Positions 52,433 to 62,538 of a stretch of 64,000 nt of DNA are shown one piece after another; the stretch's first letter is position 1, and each line of letters starts with the position of its first letter. The notes under the pieces were generated by a model. That model was given only the letters and a program-made list of their open reading frames with translations, was not told the origin of the DNA and made no database searches. The DNA is from Bhargavaea beijingensis (lineage in GTDB: Bacteria; Bacillota; Bacilli; Bacillales_A; Planococcaceae). The stretch is from the NCBI RefSeq assembly GCF_900101985.1, contig NZ_FNAR01000010.1:38276-102275 (forward strand), given 5' to 3'. The position numbers and the translations under genes are program-made.

Positions 52433-54120
52433 TGCTGCATTCCCCCTTTGACAATCCCTTTCACTTCAGCCAGCTTGTCCAGGATATCCTGACCTTTGTA
52501 ATAAAATCCTTGAAGGCCGGCTTCCCGGAGCGATGCCTCGGTTTCTTCCGGGAAACGGCCCGCCGCATCGAGAACAGTCAAATCGGGTTTGCCGGCAAGC
52601 ACCGCCCGCACCGCTTCTTCCGCCTGGTCGGCAGGCGCACAGAAGATCGCGTACACCGGCTGTTCCGACGCCATATAACCCAATGCCTCTTCCACGGTTT
52701 CAACTAGCGGAGACAGCTCCGGGCGGATGCCGCCGACGGCAAGCACGCCCGCCGCGAAATCGGCCACCGGCTTGACGGCCTTCAGGCTGCCGTAGCGGAT
52801 CAGGTGGACCTTGCTTCCCTGAAGGGAGGACCGGATGGCCTCGAATGGCTCGGCAAAACGGCCTTCCGCTCCGTCGGATCCATCCGGCTGCCGGATCGCC
52901 TCTGCCGGATCTGCATAGATGTTCGTCCCGATCAGCGACTCTTTCCGTACAGCCAGACGGCGGATGCGCACTTCTTTTTTATCCGCAAGCATCCGGTCCA
53001 GCGTGCCGTCCGCAGTGATGGCCGTGATGCCGCCCTGTTTCTCGAATTGCAGGAACAGCTCCCAGGCTTTCCGGTACAGGGAGCCGGTCAGCGACTCGAT
53101 GTAGTACGAGCCCCCGGACGGATCAAGTACGCGGTCCGCATGCGCTTCCTCCTTGAGGATGTGCTGGACATTCCTCGCGACCCGCTCGGAAAAGCCCGTG
53201 CTCCCCGTCAGCGTGTCGAGAGGGGCGACCGTGATGGCATCGGCGCCGCCGATTGCGGCAGCGAAGGCCTCATTGCCGCTCCTGAGCAGGTTGACATACG
53301 GATCGGCGAGCGTGTGGGTGCGCAGGGACGTCCGGGCGATGACCGGGACATGCACCGGCTCCTCCACACCGTAGGCGGCAGCAAACGACCTGAACAGCAG
53401 CCGGAACGCACGCAGTTTGGCAATCTCCGTGAAAAAGTGCGTGTCGACGTCAAAAGCGAAGAATAGCTTCCTAGCCATTTGGTCGAAATCATCTTCTTCC
53501 CCCGCGATTTCTGCTGCTTCGGAAAGGGCCGCAGCCAGTTCTGTCACCGCATCCGCCCCTTTCATATGTACGGAACCTGTATCCACGGCGATGGTCCGGA
53601 GCAACGGGAAGCGCCGGGACAGGTCAGCAGACCGGTCCACGTCCGCATAACCCGCAACCAGCCGCCTCTTGTTTTCCGGCACACTGCCGAATACGGCAAG
53701 AAATGGATCGTCCGGCCGGCACCGCACGTGAACGGGCACTTCCGTGATCAGTGCGGCCAGGGCGGCCAGCACTTCTGCGTCCGCTTCCTTTTCCCACCCG
53801 CCTGCATAGACGACGGCCCCATTTCCCCTGCCCAGCGAGGATTTCACCTTTTCCAGGTACTTGGCAGGGTCCGCCTCCCTTGTCTCCTGGAGAATCATCC
53901 AGTCCGTTTTTCCGATTCCGTCCCGGATGGCACGGACCCGGTCTTCCTGGCCTTCCGGAAGATCCTCCGCCGTGTAGAGCGGCTTCAGCGTGATCCCCTC
54001 AGGTGTCTTGGTTTCAAGTGATGCAAGCGGTTTCCCTTTTAGCGAAGCTTCGGCCGCTTTACTCCAGTCCCCCACGGTGGGCTGTTCAAACGATGTCTGT
54101 TTCATCGTGTCGATGGTCAT
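52429..54120 (-). CDS. mutA: Methylmalonyl-CoA mutase small subunit
   Basis: 563-aa non-catalytic partner of MutB, TIM-barrel-like with a degenerate C-terminal cobalamin-like domain lacking the DxHxxG motif, as expected for MutA. ATG 54120 follows GGGGGAGAGG with good spacing. First gene of the mutA-mutB-meaB operon. The upstream gap (54121-54464) contains the D2 repeat. Confidence 0.92.
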   Translation of the reverse strand: MTIDTMKQTSFEQPTVGDWSKAAEASLKGKPLASLETKTPEGITLKPLYTAEDLPEGQEDRVRAIRDGIGKTDWMILQETREADPAKYLEKVKSSLGRGNGAVVYAGGWEKEADAEVLAALAALITEVPVHVRCRPDDPFLAVFGSVPENKRRLVAGYADVDRSADLSRRFPLLRTIAVDTGSVHMKGADAVTELAAALSEAAEIAGEEDDFDQMARKLFFAFDVDTHFFTEIAKLRAFRLLFRSFAAAYGVEEPVHVPVIARTSLRTHTLADPYVNLLRSGNEAFAAAIGGADAITVAPLDTLTGSTGFSERVARNVQHILKEEAHADRVLDPSGGSYYIESLTGSLYRKAWELFLQFEKQGGITAITADGTLDRMLADKKEVRIRRLAVRKESLIGTNIYADPAEAIRQPDGSDGAEGRFAEPFEAIRSSLQGSKVHLIRYGSLKAVKPVADFAAGVLAVGGIRPELSPLVETVEEALGYMASEQPVYAIFCAPADQAEEAVRAVLAGKPDLTVLDAAGRFPEETEASLREAGLQGFYYKGQDILDKLAEVKGIVKGGMQQ

Positions 54121-54288
54121 GTGCCTCTCCCCCAATGTGAATAGTGCTTATTTTCATTCTACCGGAGAACCCGATCGCTTGAAAGATGGAATGCTAATCA
54201 ATCGCGTTGTCTGACTGAACAAGCGAAATCGTGCCGGATTCAAACAGATCGACGCGGACGGTTTCGAATGCGCTTTAGCAGCTGCAAC

Positions 54289-54357
54289 GATGACACACTG
54301 CCGGAGTGATATATCCGCGTGGAACTGCTCGATATCCTGCTGAAAGTGGCTGATATC
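54289..54357. repeat. Repeat family 2, locus D2: GATATC-type palindromes about 21 bp apart
   Basis: Palindromes GATATATC (54308-54315), GATATC (54331-54336) and GATATC (54352-54357): centre spacing 22 and 21 bp; a degraded unit may precede at about 54291. The 16-mer GGAACTGCTCGATATC (54321-54336) is the reverse complement of the one at 42903-42918. It lies 150-240 bp upstream of mutA and downstream of bkdB. The rest of 54121-54410 holds nothing I recognise. Confidence 0.75.
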
Positions 54358-54409
54358 TCTGCCGCCGCCAACGGTTGCCGAGACCAACGATTTCAATGAA
54401 CTCCATAAC

Positions 54410-54462
54410 GGAAAAACGGCAAGGCGCACCCGGGTTCAATCCGGTGAGCCTTGCCGTTTCAA
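54410..54462 (-). terminator. Terminator of bkdB
   Basis: Minus strand: AAACGGCAAGGC/CGCCTTGCCGTTT arms of about 11 bp with a nested CACCGG/CCGG helix in the loop, then TTTTT. Confidence 0.85.
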
Positions 54463-54464
54463 TA

Positions 54465-55805
54465 TTAGTAAACCGACGTATTCTCACTGGAAATGTTCTC
54501 AAGGATTTCCTTCACCCGCGCCAGGAACCGTCCGGCCACCAGGCCATCCAGCACTCGGTGGTCCAAGGACAGGCAGAGGTTGACCATGTCGCGTGCCGCG
54601 AACATGCCGCCTTCCATGATGATCGGGCGCTTGACGATCGATTCCACCTGGAGGATTGCAGCCTGCGGGTAGTTGATGATGCCCATCGACTGGACGGAAC
54701 CGAACGAACCGGTGTTGTTCACCGTGAACGTGCCGCCCTGCATTTCTTCGGACTTCAGCTTGCCCGAGCGGACTTTGTCCGCCAGTTCCTTGATCTCCCG
54801 CGCGATGCCTTTGATCGTCTTTTCGTCGGCATCTTTAATGACCGGCACAAACAGGGCATCTTCCGTCGCGACGGCAATCGAGATGTTGATCGCTTTTTTC
54901 TGGATGATCTTATCGCCCGCCCACATCGAGTTCATCATCGGGAATTCCTTCAATGCCTGGGCCACTGCCTTCACGAAAAAGGCAAAGTAGGTCAGTCCGA
55001 AGCCTTCTTTTGTCTTGAAGTCGTTCTTGATGGAATCGCGGTATTGGACGAGGCCGGTCACGTCCACTTCGATCATGGTCCATGCATGCGGCGCTTCGTG
55101 TTTCGAGCGCAGCATGTTGTTTGCGATGGCGCGTCGTACGCCGGATACCGGAATCTCGGTGTCCCCTGCAGCCGTCTGGACGCCCGCGGCCTGTTGCTCC
55201 GGCTGTTTGGCCCGGGCAGGTGCGGCTTCCGGTTTCGGCCCGGCGCCCTGCACGTTTGCCGGTTCAGGCTGACGGGCAGCCGTTTCTTTCGGGATCGTCC
55301 CGGATTCGATCAGCTTCGTCAGGTCTTTGCGGGTGATCCGGCCGCCGCGGCCGGAACCTTCCACCTGCGAAAGGTCGATGCCGTGTTCCTGGGATAGCCG
55401 GAGCACCGCCGGTGAATACCTCACTCCCGGACCGCCGGTTTTGGCAGGGGCCGACGATCCGGCACTGCCCGAAAGGTTTTCCGGTTTGTCGGATCCTGCA
55501 GCCGGCATTTCGTTTGCCGGTTCACCTTCGGCCGGCGCGGCTTCGGTTTCTGCGGATGCTGCATCTTCCGTTTCGATCGTGCAGACGGCTGCCCCGACTT
55601 CGAGGGTTTCTCCTTCACCGGCGATGAGTTCCTTGATGGTTCCGGAGAAGGAAGACGGGATTTCAGCCGTCACTTTATCCGTATTGACCTCGGCGAGGGG
55701 GTCGTATTTCTCGACCGTATCGCCCGGTTTCACGAGCCAGCGTTCAATGGTGCCTTCGGTCACACTTTCGCCCAGCTGGGGCATGGTGATGGTTTGTTTC
55801 GCCAC
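54465..55805 (-). CDS. bkdB: Branched-chain 2-oxoacid dehydrogenase E2
   Basis: 446-aa dihydrolipoyl acyltransferase that carries isobutyryl, isovaleryl and methylbutyryl groups to CoA. Lipoyl-lysine is Lys44 in NTDKVTAEIPS; a linker rich in A, P, E and G, then the E1/E3-binding domain (YSPAVLRLSQEHGIDL), and the catalytic LDHRVLDGLVAGRF. Last gene of the bkd operon. Preceded by a GAGGGCTAACAAG-type sequence; start ATG 55805. Confidence 0.96.
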   Translation of the reverse strand: MAKQTITMPQLGESVTEGTIERWLVKPGDTVEKYDPLAEVNTDKVTAEIPSSFSGTIKELIAGEGETLEVGAAVCTIETEDAASAETEAAPAEGEPANEMPAAGSDKPENLSGSAGSSAPAKTGGPGVRYSPAVLRLSQEHGIDLSQVEGSGRGGRITRKDLTKLIESGTIPKETAARQPEPANVQGAGPKPEAAPARAKQPEQQAAGVQTAAGDTEIPVSGVRRAIANNMLRSKHEAPHAWTMIEVDVTGLVQYRDSIKNDFKTKEGFGLTYFAFFVKAVAQALKEFPMMNSMWAGDKIIQKKAINISIAVATEDALFVPVIKDADEKTIKGIAREIKELADKVRSGKLKSEEMQGGTFTVNNTGSFGSVQSMGIINYPQAAILQVESIVKRPIIMEGGMFAARDMVNLCLSLDHRVLDGLVAGRFLARVKEILENISSENTSVY

Positions 55806-55825
55806 TTGTTAGCCCTCCGTCCGTA

Positions 55826-56812
55826 TCAGAATTCTGCGAGATCGCGCATCGCTTTCTCGACCTTGTCCGGATTGATCATGAAGTACTTCTCCATTGTCGG
55901 TGCGTACGGCATCGCCGGCACATCCGGCCCGGCAAGCCGCTGGATCGGTGCATCCAGATCGAACAGGCACTCTTCCGCGATGATCGCCGCGACTTCGCTC
56001 ATGATGCTGCCTTCCTTGTTGTCTTCCGTGACGAGGAGCACTTTGCCGGTTTTCGAGGCCGCTTCGACAATCGCTTCCCGGTCAAGCGGGTAAACGGTCC
56101 GGAGATCGAGGATATGTGCGGAAATGCCGTCCTCCGCTAGCCGCTCGGCTGCCTGCAGGGCGAAGTGGACCGCTAGGCCGTAAGTGATGACCGTGATATC
56201 CTCGCCCTCGCGTTTGATGTCCGCCTTCCCGATCGGAATGGTGTAATCTTCATCCGGAACCTCGCCCTTGATCAGGCGGTAGGCGCGCTTATGCTCGAAG
56301 AACAGCACCGGATCGTCGTCACGGATGGCTGCCTTCAGAAGCCCTTTGGCGTCGTAGGGCGTCGAAGGGATGACGATTTTCAGCCCCGGCTGGTTGGCGA
56401 AGATCGCTTCCACCGACTGAGAATGGTAGAGCGCCCCGTGGACGCCGCCGCCGAACGGGGCACGCACGACGATCGGACAGCTCCAGTCGTTGTTCGACCG
56501 GTAACGGACGCGCGCCGCCTCGGAGATGATCTGGTTGACCGCCGGCATGATGAAGTCGGCAAACTGCATTTCCGCAATCGGGCGCATGCCGTACATGGCG
56601 GCACCGATCCCGACCCCCGCAATCGCCGATTCCGCAAGCGGCGTGTCGATGACGCGCTCTTCGCCGAACTGGTCATAGAGGCCTTGCGTCGCCTTGAAGA
56701 CGCCTCCTTTTTTCCCGACGTCCTCGCCGAGGATGAAGACGTTGTCGTCACGCTCCATTTCTTCTTTCATCGCGAGCGTGATGGCATCGATATAGGACCG
56801 TACCGCCATCAT
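55826..56812 (-). CDS. bkdAB: Branched-chain 2-oxoacid dehydrogenase E1 beta
   Basis: 328-aa subunit that, with E1 alpha, decarboxylates branched-chain oxoacids using thiamine diphosphate. The transketolase-type blocks FILGEDVGKKGGVFKAT, DTPLAESAIAG and DLRTVYPLD are present. The ATG overlaps the bkdAA stop (GGGGATGAATGATGG). Central in bcd-lpdV-bkdAA-bkdAB-bkdB. Confidence 0.96.
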   Translation of the reverse strand: MMAVRSYIDAITLAMKEEMERDDNVFILGEDVGKKGGVFKATQGLYDQFGEERVIDTPLAESAIAGVGIGAAMYGMRPIAEMQFADFIMPAVNQIISEAARVRYRSNNDWSCPIVVRAPFGGGVHGALYHSQSVEAIFANQPGLKIVIPSTPYDAKGLLKAAIRDDDPVLFFEHKRAYRLIKGEVPDEDYTIPIGKADIKREGEDITVITYGLAVHFALQAAERLAEDGISAHILDLRTVYPLDREAIVEAASKTGKVLLVTEDNKEGSIMSEVAAIIAEECLFDLDAPIQRLAGPDVPAMPYAPTMEKYFMINPDKVEKAMRDLAEF

Positions 56813-57816
56813 TCATCCCCTCCCTGTTCCGCGTAAACGTATTTCAGAGCACTTTCCGGTTCCGCGTACGGAGCCGCTTCCGCGTAATCCGTCGCTTCGT
56901 TGACCGCCTGCTTGACGCGGTCTTCCATTTCCTTTTCCGTCCCGTCATCCAGCACGCCCGCTTCTTTGAGGTAAGCCGCGAAGCGCGGGATCGGGTCTTT
57001 TTCCCGCTCGGCCTTCAGGTCTTCCTCCGAGCGGTACGCGCGGTGGTCATCATCCGAAGAGTGCGCGGTCAGGCGGTAGCAGATCGTTTCGACGAGCGTC
57101 GGGCCTTCGCCGGCACGCGCCCGGTCGGCGGCCGCCTTGACGACTTCGTAGACGGCAAGCGGATCGGTGCCGTCCACCGTATGGCCCGGCATCCCGTATC
57201 CGACCGCGCGATCGGATACATGTTCACAGGCTAGCTGCTTCTCGACAGGAACGGAGATGGCATATTTGTTGTTTTCCACCATGATGATGGTCGGCAGCTT
57301 GTGGACTCCCGCAAAGTTGGCGCCCTCATGGAAGTCCCCCTGGTTGGAGGAGCCTTCGCCGAGCGTCACGAATGTGATGAAATCCTTTTTCTTGATCTTG
57401 CCCGCCAGAGCCACGCCGACTGCATGCGGCAGCTGTGTGGTCACCGGAGAAGATCCGGTGAGGATGCGGTTCTTTTTCTGGCCGAAGTGGCCCGGCATCT
57501 GCCGGCCTCCGGAGTTCGGGTCTTCGGCTTTTGCGAACGCGCTCAGCATCAGGTCTTTCGGCGTCATGCCGAAATGGAGGACGACGCCCATGTCGCGGTA
57601 GTACGGTGCGATATAGTCTTTTTCCGTATCCAGCGCGAATGCGGCGCCGACTTGAGCGGCCTCCTGTCCCTGGCAGGAAATGACGAACGGGATTTTGCCG
57701 GATCGGTTCAAAAGCCACATCCGCTCATCCAGCCGGCGTGCGGTCAGCATCGTCTCGTACATGCGCAGGACATCTTCATTGGAGAGTCCCAGCTGTTCAT
57801 GACGGTTGTTGGTCAT
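56809..57816 (-). CDS. bkdAA: Branched-chain 2-oxoacid dehydrogenase E1 alpha
   Basis: 335-aa subunit with the thiamine diphosphate motif GEGSSNQGDFHEGANFAGV (GDG-type with NQ at the metal ligand) and YRLTAHSSDDDHRAYR, the phosphorylation-loop equivalent. It pairs with bkdAB, overlapping it by 4 bp. The start is ATG 57816, which has an AAGGGGG-type ribosome site upstream. Confidence 0.96.
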   Translation of the reverse strand: MTNNRHEQLGLSNEDVLRMYETMLTARRLDERMWLLNRSGKIPFVISCQGQEAAQVGAAFALDTEKDYIAPYYRDMGVVLHFGMTPKDLMLSAFAKAEDPNSGGRQMPGHFGQKKNRILTGSSPVTTQLPHAVGVALAGKIKKKDFITFVTLGEGSSNQGDFHEGANFAGVHKLPTIIMVENNKYAISVPVEKQLACEHVSDRAVGYGMPGHTVDGTDPLAVYEVVKAAADRARAGEGPTLVETICYRLTAHSSDDDHRAYRSEEDLKAEREKDPIPRFAAYLKEAGVLDDGTEKEMEDRVKQAVNEATDYAEAAPYAEPESALKYVYAEQGGDE

Positions 57817-57836
57817 CTTTCGGTTTCCCCCTTTGA

Positions 57837-59264
57837 TTACATATGGATGGCCTTGCCGTCGACGGCAAGTGCCGCTTCACCCATCACTTCGCTCAAGGAA
57901 GGATGCGGGTGGACAAGGGACGCGACTTCCCAAGGCGTGGCGTCGAGGACTTTCGCGAGGCCCGCCTCGGAGATCATGTCGGTGACATGCGGCCCGATCA
58001 TATGGATGCCGAGGATGTCGTCGGTGGCCTTGTCGGCGACGATCTTCACGAAGCCGTCGGATTCCCCGTGGACAAGCGCCTTCCCGATCGCCTTGAACGG
58101 GAATTTGCCGACTTTGACATCGAATCCGCGCTCCTTGGCCTGCTGTTCCGTAATACCGACAGAAGCCGCCTCCGGGCTCGAGTAGATGCAGCGCGGCACC
58201 ATGTCAGGGTCGACCGGATGCGCGTCGGTTCTCGCGATATGCCCGACCGCGGAGATCCCTTCATGGGACGCCACATGGGCCAGCTGGAGGCCGCCGATCA
58301 CGTCCCCGATCGCATAGATATGGGACTCTTTTGTCTGGTAGGTGTTCTTGACTTTGATGAAACCGCGGTCAAGCTCGATATCGGTGTTTTCCAGGCCGAT
58401 GCCTTCCGTGTTGGCCTGGCGTCCGACGCAGACCAGCATTTTTTCCGCGGTGAACGTTTCCGTCCCTTCGCCGACCTTCGCCTCGATGGAGACGGAGCCT
58501 TCCTGCTTGTTCAGGGTGTCGGGAAGCACTTCGGCCGACGTGGCGAATCGGATGCCGCGTTTTTTCAGAAGCTTCTCCATCTCGCGGGAAATGTCCGCGT
58601 CCTCGGTCGGCAAAATCCGGTCCGCGTACTCGATGACCGTGACGTCCACCCCGAAATCGTTCAGCATCGAAGCCCACTCGATCCCGATGACACCGCCTCC
58701 GATGATCACGATGGAAGCGGGTAGTTTTTCGAGGGCAAGCGCCTCATCGGATGTGAGGATGCCCGTGCCGTCGATTTCCAGTCCTGGCAATGTGCGCGGC
58801 CTGGAGCCGGTGGCGACGATGACGTTCTGGGGAATAAGGATATCGTTTTCCCTTCCGTCTTCATATTCGACCGAAATGGTCCCCGGCATCGGCGAGAAGA
58901 TGGATGGCCCGAGAATCCTGCCCATTCCCTCGTAGACATCGATTTTCCCTTTTTTCATGAGAGCGCGAACGCCGTTGTGCAAACCGTCGACAATCGACTG
59001 CTTGCGCTTTTGCACCCGGTCGAATGCAAGCGTCACTTCTCCGGTCATCACACCGAATGATTCCGACTCGTCCTTGGCAAGCCGGTAGACTTCGGCACTG
59101 CGGAGCAGCGCCTTGGATGGGATGCAGCCGCGGTGCAGGCATGTGCCGCCCAGTTTCCCTTTTTCGACGACCGCCGTCTTCAGCCCCAGCTGTGCGGAAC
59201 GGATGGCGGCAACGTAGCCGCCGGTCCCTCCCCCGAGAATGACGACATCATATTCAAGAGCCAT
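57837..59264 (-). CDS. lpdV: Dihydrolipoyl dehydrogenase, branched-chain complex
   Basis: 475-aa flavoprotein E3 that re-oxidises lipoamide with NAD. FAD-binding GGGTGGYVAA at 11-20, redox disulfide Cys42-Cys47 in GGTCLHRGCIPSK, NAD motif GGGVIGIE, and the C-terminal His-Glu pair in HPHPSLSEV. It lies 46 bp after bcd. Matches B. subtilis lpdV rather than pdhD by position in the bkd operon. Confidence 0.95.
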   Translation of the reverse strand: MALEYDVVILGGGTGGYVAAIRSAQLGLKTAVVEKGKLGGTCLHRGCIPSKALLRSAEVYRLAKDESESFGVMTGEVTLAFDRVQKRKQSIVDGLHNGVRALMKKGKIDVYEGMGRILGPSIFSPMPGTISVEYEDGRENDILIPQNVIVATGSRPRTLPGLEIDGTGILTSDEALALEKLPASIVIIGGGVIGIEWASMLNDFGVDVTVIEYADRILPTEDADISREMEKLLKKRGIRFATSAEVLPDTLNKQEGSVSIEAKVGEGTETFTAEKMLVCVGRQANTEGIGLENTDIELDRGFIKVKNTYQTKESHIYAIGDVIGGLQLAHVASHEGISAVGHIARTDAHPVDPDMVPRCIYSSPEAASVGITEQQAKERGFDVKVGKFPFKAIGKALVHGESDGFVKIVADKATDDILGIHMIGPHVTDMISEAGLAKVLDATPWEVASLVHPHPSLSEVMGEAALAVDGKAIHM

Positions 59265-59309
59265 TGGATGGCCTCCTTTATCCTTTAATGGTGCGGAATC
59301 GGTCAGCCA

Positions 59310-60407
59310 TCAGCGGCGGTGGAGTGTATCCTTGCCGTTCCGGAGAAACTGGCTGCGCGATTTTGCAACGTTGGCGATCCGTTCCTCTGCAAGGCGGTCA
59401 GCCGCAGCATAGGAAGGAATGCCGTCGCGCTTCGAGATCTCAAAGACTTTTGCAATCGTGTCATAGATCTTCTCGACTTTCTTCATCGCCCGTTCGGGAT
59501 TGTACCCTTCCAGCTCATCGGCCACATTGATGACGCCGCCTGCGTTGATGATGTAGTCGGGTGCGTAAACGATGCCCATTTCATGGATGCGGTCACCGTG
59601 TTCCGGTGTCTTCAGCTGGTTGTTCGCAGAGCCGGCGATGACTTTCGCATTGAGCTGAGGGATCGTTTCGTCGTTGATGGTCGCGCCGAGCGCGCAAGGC
59701 GCATAGATGTCGCACTCCACGCCGTAGATGTCGTTGATGCCGACCGCTTCCGCATCGAATTCTTCCACTGCGCGGCGAACAGACTCTTCGTTGATGTCCG
59801 TCACGATGAGTTTCGCGCCTTCCTCATGCAGATGGCGGCAGAGCGCGAATGCCACATTGCCGACGCCCTGGACGGCGATCGTCTTTCCTTCCAGGGAGTC
59901 GGTTCCGAACGCTTCCTTTGCAGCAGCTTTCATCCCGCGGTAGACACCATAGGCCGTGACCGGGGAGGGGTTACCCGAAGAACCGGCATGGGTCGGGGAG
60001 ATACCGGTGACAAAGTCCGTTTCCTGGTGGATGATGTCCATGTCTTCCTCTGTCGTGCCGACATCCTCTGCCGTGATGTATCGTCCGTTCAGCCCCTGTA
60101 TGTAGCGCCCGAATGCACGGAACATCTCTTCATTTTTATCCGTTTTCGGATTGCCGATGATGACGGTCTTGCCGCCGCCAAGGTTCAGGCCGGCTGCTGC
60201 GTTTTTGTAAGTCATGCCTTTTGACAGGCGGAGCGCATCGATGACTGCTTCCTCTTCCGTCGCATACGTCCACATCCGGGCACCTCCGAGTGCCGGGCCG
60301 AGCGTGGTGTCGTGGATGGCGATGATCGCCTTCAGGCCGGACGTTTTATCGTGGCAGAACACCACTTGTTCATAATCGCTTTCCTCGAGGTATTTAAACA
60401 GTTCCAT
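59310..60407 (-). CDS. bcd: Leucine (branched-chain amino acid) dehydrogenase
   Basis: 365-aa NAD-dependent enzyme that deaminates leucine, valine and isoleucine to 2-oxoacids. The catalytic Lys is in [13 protein letters not shown], with GARMWTY and [19 protein letters not shown] (NAD-binding) given in part. AAGGAGGAG lies 8 nt before ATG 60407. It follows bkdR by 34 bp, with no room for a separate promoter, and leads the bkd genes. Confidence 0.95.
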   Translation of the reverse strand: MELFKYLEESDYEQVVFCHDKTSGLKAIIAIHDTTLGPALGGARMWTYATEEEAVIDALRLSKGMTYKNAAAGLNLGGGKTVIIGNPKTDKNEEMFRAFGRYIQGLNGRYITAEDVGTTEEDMDIIHQETDFVTGISPTHAGSSGNPSPVTAYGVYRGMKAAAKEAFGTDSLEGKTIAVQGVGNVAFALCRHLHEEGAKLIVTDINEESVRRAVEEFDAEAVGINDIYGVECDIYAPCALGATINDETIPQLNAKVIAGSANNQLKTPEHGDRIHEMGIVYAPDYIINAGGVINVADELEGYNPERAMKKVEKIYDTIAKVFEISKRDGIPSYAAADRLAEERIANVAKSRSQFLRNGKDTLHRR

Positions 60408-60441
60408 CTTCTTTCTCCTCCTTATGATCATGTACCCGGTC

Positions 60442-62457
60442 TCAAACGAGCCGGTGCTTCTCAAGCTTGTAGTAAAGCGTGCGGACCGAGATCCCGAGCT
60501 GCTTGGCTGCATCGGACTTGTTCCCCCCGCAAGTTGTAAGCGCTTCCTTTAAAATTAATTTTTCATGGGCATCCAGCTGTTCGGCCAGAGTGCCCGCCGC
60601 CCCGCCCCCCTCTGCCTGAAAAACAGCGGAAAGGTCGGGTTTCCCGAGTGTTTTGTCTGCCGGCTGCATGAAGATCAGCGCCCGGCTGATGATGTTTTCA
60701 AGCTCCCGCACATTGCCCGGCCAGTTGTGATGCCTGAGCAGGGAGGCGGCGTCCTCGGAAATCTCCGTGACGGCGCGGCCAAGGTCCTGATTCAGCTTCG
60801 GGAGCAGTTTTTCCGCCAGAAGCTTGATGTCGCCCCTTCGCTGGCGAAGCGGAGGGATGTGGATCGGCATCCGGTTCAGCCGGTGGAACAGATCTTCCCG
60901 GAACTTCCCTTCCGTCATGAATTTCTCGAGGTTCCGGTTGGTGGCGGCGATGACCCTGACAGAAACAGGGACGGGCCGGCTGCCGCCTGTCCGGTAAAAT
61001 TCGTGTTCCTCCAACACCCTCAGTAGGGTCACCTGGACATCTTGGGGCAGTTCGCCGATTTCATCGATGAACAAAGTGCCGCCATGTGCCTCTTCGAACA
61101 GGCCTTCGGTGACTTCGTTTTTCCCGTCCGCCGAGAGCTCCTCGGAACCGAAAAGTTCCCTCGACAAACGTTCTTCCGGGATCGCCGAGCAGTTGACACG
61201 GACAAAGTTCCCGCGCCCCGCTTCGTGATGGATGGCCTGTGCGAACACTTCCTTGCCTGTCCCCGATTCCCCCCGCAAGAGGATCGGGAGCGGCAGTGTG
61301 GCAGCCAGCCTGGCCTGCTGGATCGCCAGCTGCATTTCCGTCGAATCCCCGACCAGGTCCTCGAACGTGTACCGTGTCTCAAGCGAGCGGATGATCCGGC
61401 GTGCATGATCGAGTTCATCGGCAAGCTCCCGCATTTCCGTCAGGTCGTGGATGATGCCGACGCTTCCCTTCAGCTTGTCGCCCACAAGGATCGGTGCCAC
61501 GTTGACGACGACTTCCCTGGCCGCAGGGCCGACTCGCATCCTGACCCCGCGGATGGGCCGTCCGGTTTCAAGCACTTTCATATGGATACTTTCACCCTCG
61601 GTAATATCGACCGAGGCCGGCTTCCCGATGACATCCGCCTTCGTAAGTCCGGTGAGCCTGGTGTAGGCCGGGTTGATCATGATACCCCGACCATGTTCAT
61701 CCACGACGGAAATGGCATCGTCGCTTGAATGGATGATCGCTTCCAGCATCGACTGGATCTCTTTCAGGTTCGTGATTTCCTCTGCGAGTTCGACCACACC
61801 GGAAACATCGCGGAAAACAGCAAATGCACCGGCCCGGTTGCCGGAAGGATCGCTGAGCGGCCGCCTGGACGTCACGGCACGGGTACCGTTTGAAAGGGTC
61901 AGCTCCCGATTCAGTTCCGGAATCCCGGTCTTGGCGACATGAGGGAGATTGCTGTCCGGAATGACGTCAAGGATGTGGCGGCCGAGCGCGCTTCGCACCG
62001 GCGTGCCGGTAATGAGGGACGCGCTCCGGTTAAAGAACCGGATCATTCCGTCTTTGTCAATTCCGATCATGCCCTCGTCGAGAGAATCAAAAATCATTTT
62101 GTTTCGTGCTGTTTCCGAACGGAGCTGCTCAATGTAATCGGAATTTTCCTCAAGCAGGCTGACGAGCAGTTTGGCGATGGTCCCGGGAATCAGGACGGCA
62201 TGGGCCGGCCTGGCCTTAAGAAGTTCGCCGAAAACACCCTGCTCGCCTGTTACGTCGAAAATCATATGGAGATCATTTGAAAGGAAAGGGCGCCAGTTTT
62301 CGCCGTGCGGAATGCCGTTTACCTCTGCCAGCCGGATTCCAGGGGCTTCCGGATTCGGATCAACAATTCCTGCGACATTCATGTAATCCAGTTGCAGAAG
62401 AAGCTTTAAAATGGCGGTGCCGCCAGCGCCGGCCCCTACGACCAGTACATTCTGCAA
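60442..62457 (-). CDS. bkdR: BkdR-like NtrC-family regulator lacking the GAFTGA loop
   Basis: 671-aa regulator: a Rossmann-like N-terminal region ([10 protein letters not shown], residues 8-17), two PAS domains (about 115-225 and 235-345), an AAA+ domain (about 360-590: Walker A GESGTGKE at 396-403, Walker [14 protein letters not shown], arginine fingers FREDLFHRL) and a Fis-type helix-turn-helix at 640-670. The sigma-54-binding GAFTGA loop is missing: residues 434-452 read [22 protein letters not shown] 62457 is the start, with GAAGG upstream. Confidence 0.88.
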   Translation of the reverse strand: MQNVLVVGAGAGGTAILKLLLQLDYMNVAGIVDPNPEAPGIRLAEVNGIPHGENWRPFLSNDLHMIFDVTGEQGVFGELLKARPAHAVLIPGTIAKLLVSLLEENSDYIEQLRSETARNKMIFDSLDEGMIGIDKDGMIRFFNRSASLITGTPVRSALGRHILDVIPDSNLPHVAKTGIPELNRELTLSNGTRAVTSRRPLSDPSGNRAGAFAVFRDVSGVVELAEEITNLKEIQSMLEAIIHSSDDAISVVDEHGRGIMINPAYTRLTGLTKADVIGKPASVDITEGESIHMKVLETGRPIRGVRMRVGPAAREVVVNVAPILVGDKLKGSVGIIHDLTEMRELADELDHARRIIRSLETRYTFEDLVGDSTEMQLAIQQARLAATLPLPILLRGESGTGKEVFAQAIHHEAGRGNFVRVNCSAIPEERLSRELFGSEELSADGKNEVTEGLFEEAHGGTLFIDEIGELPQDVQVTLLRVLEEHEFYRTGGSRPVPVSVRVIAATNRNLEKFMTEGKFREDLFHRLNRMPIHIPPLRQRRGDIKLLAEKLLPKLNQDLGRAVTEISEDAASLLRHHNWPGNVRELENIISRALIFMQPADKTLGKPDLSAVFQAEGGGAAGTLAEQLDAHEKLILKEALTTCGGNKSDAAKQLGISVRTLYYKLEKHRLV

Positions 62458-62509
62458 AATCCTTCAGGCCCTTCGTGAGATTTGTGCAATGATTTGCATA
62501 ATCAACTTC

Positions 62510-62538
62510 ATCATACCCGATTGCAGTCTCCTTGACAA
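62510..62538 (-). promoter_or_regulatory. Sigma-A promoter of bkdR-bcd-bkd
   Basis: Minus strand: -35 TTGTCA (62533-62538), 17-bp spacer, -10 TATGAT (62510-62515). An inverted repeat TGCAA-ATGATT-x-TGCA lies between it and the start, at 62485-62498. Confidence 0.7.

Noticed and set aside
60408..60441. Sigma-54 promoter between bkdR and bcd
   Set aside because: The 34-bp gap contains no TGGCAC-N5-TTGC element and has no room for upstream activator sites.
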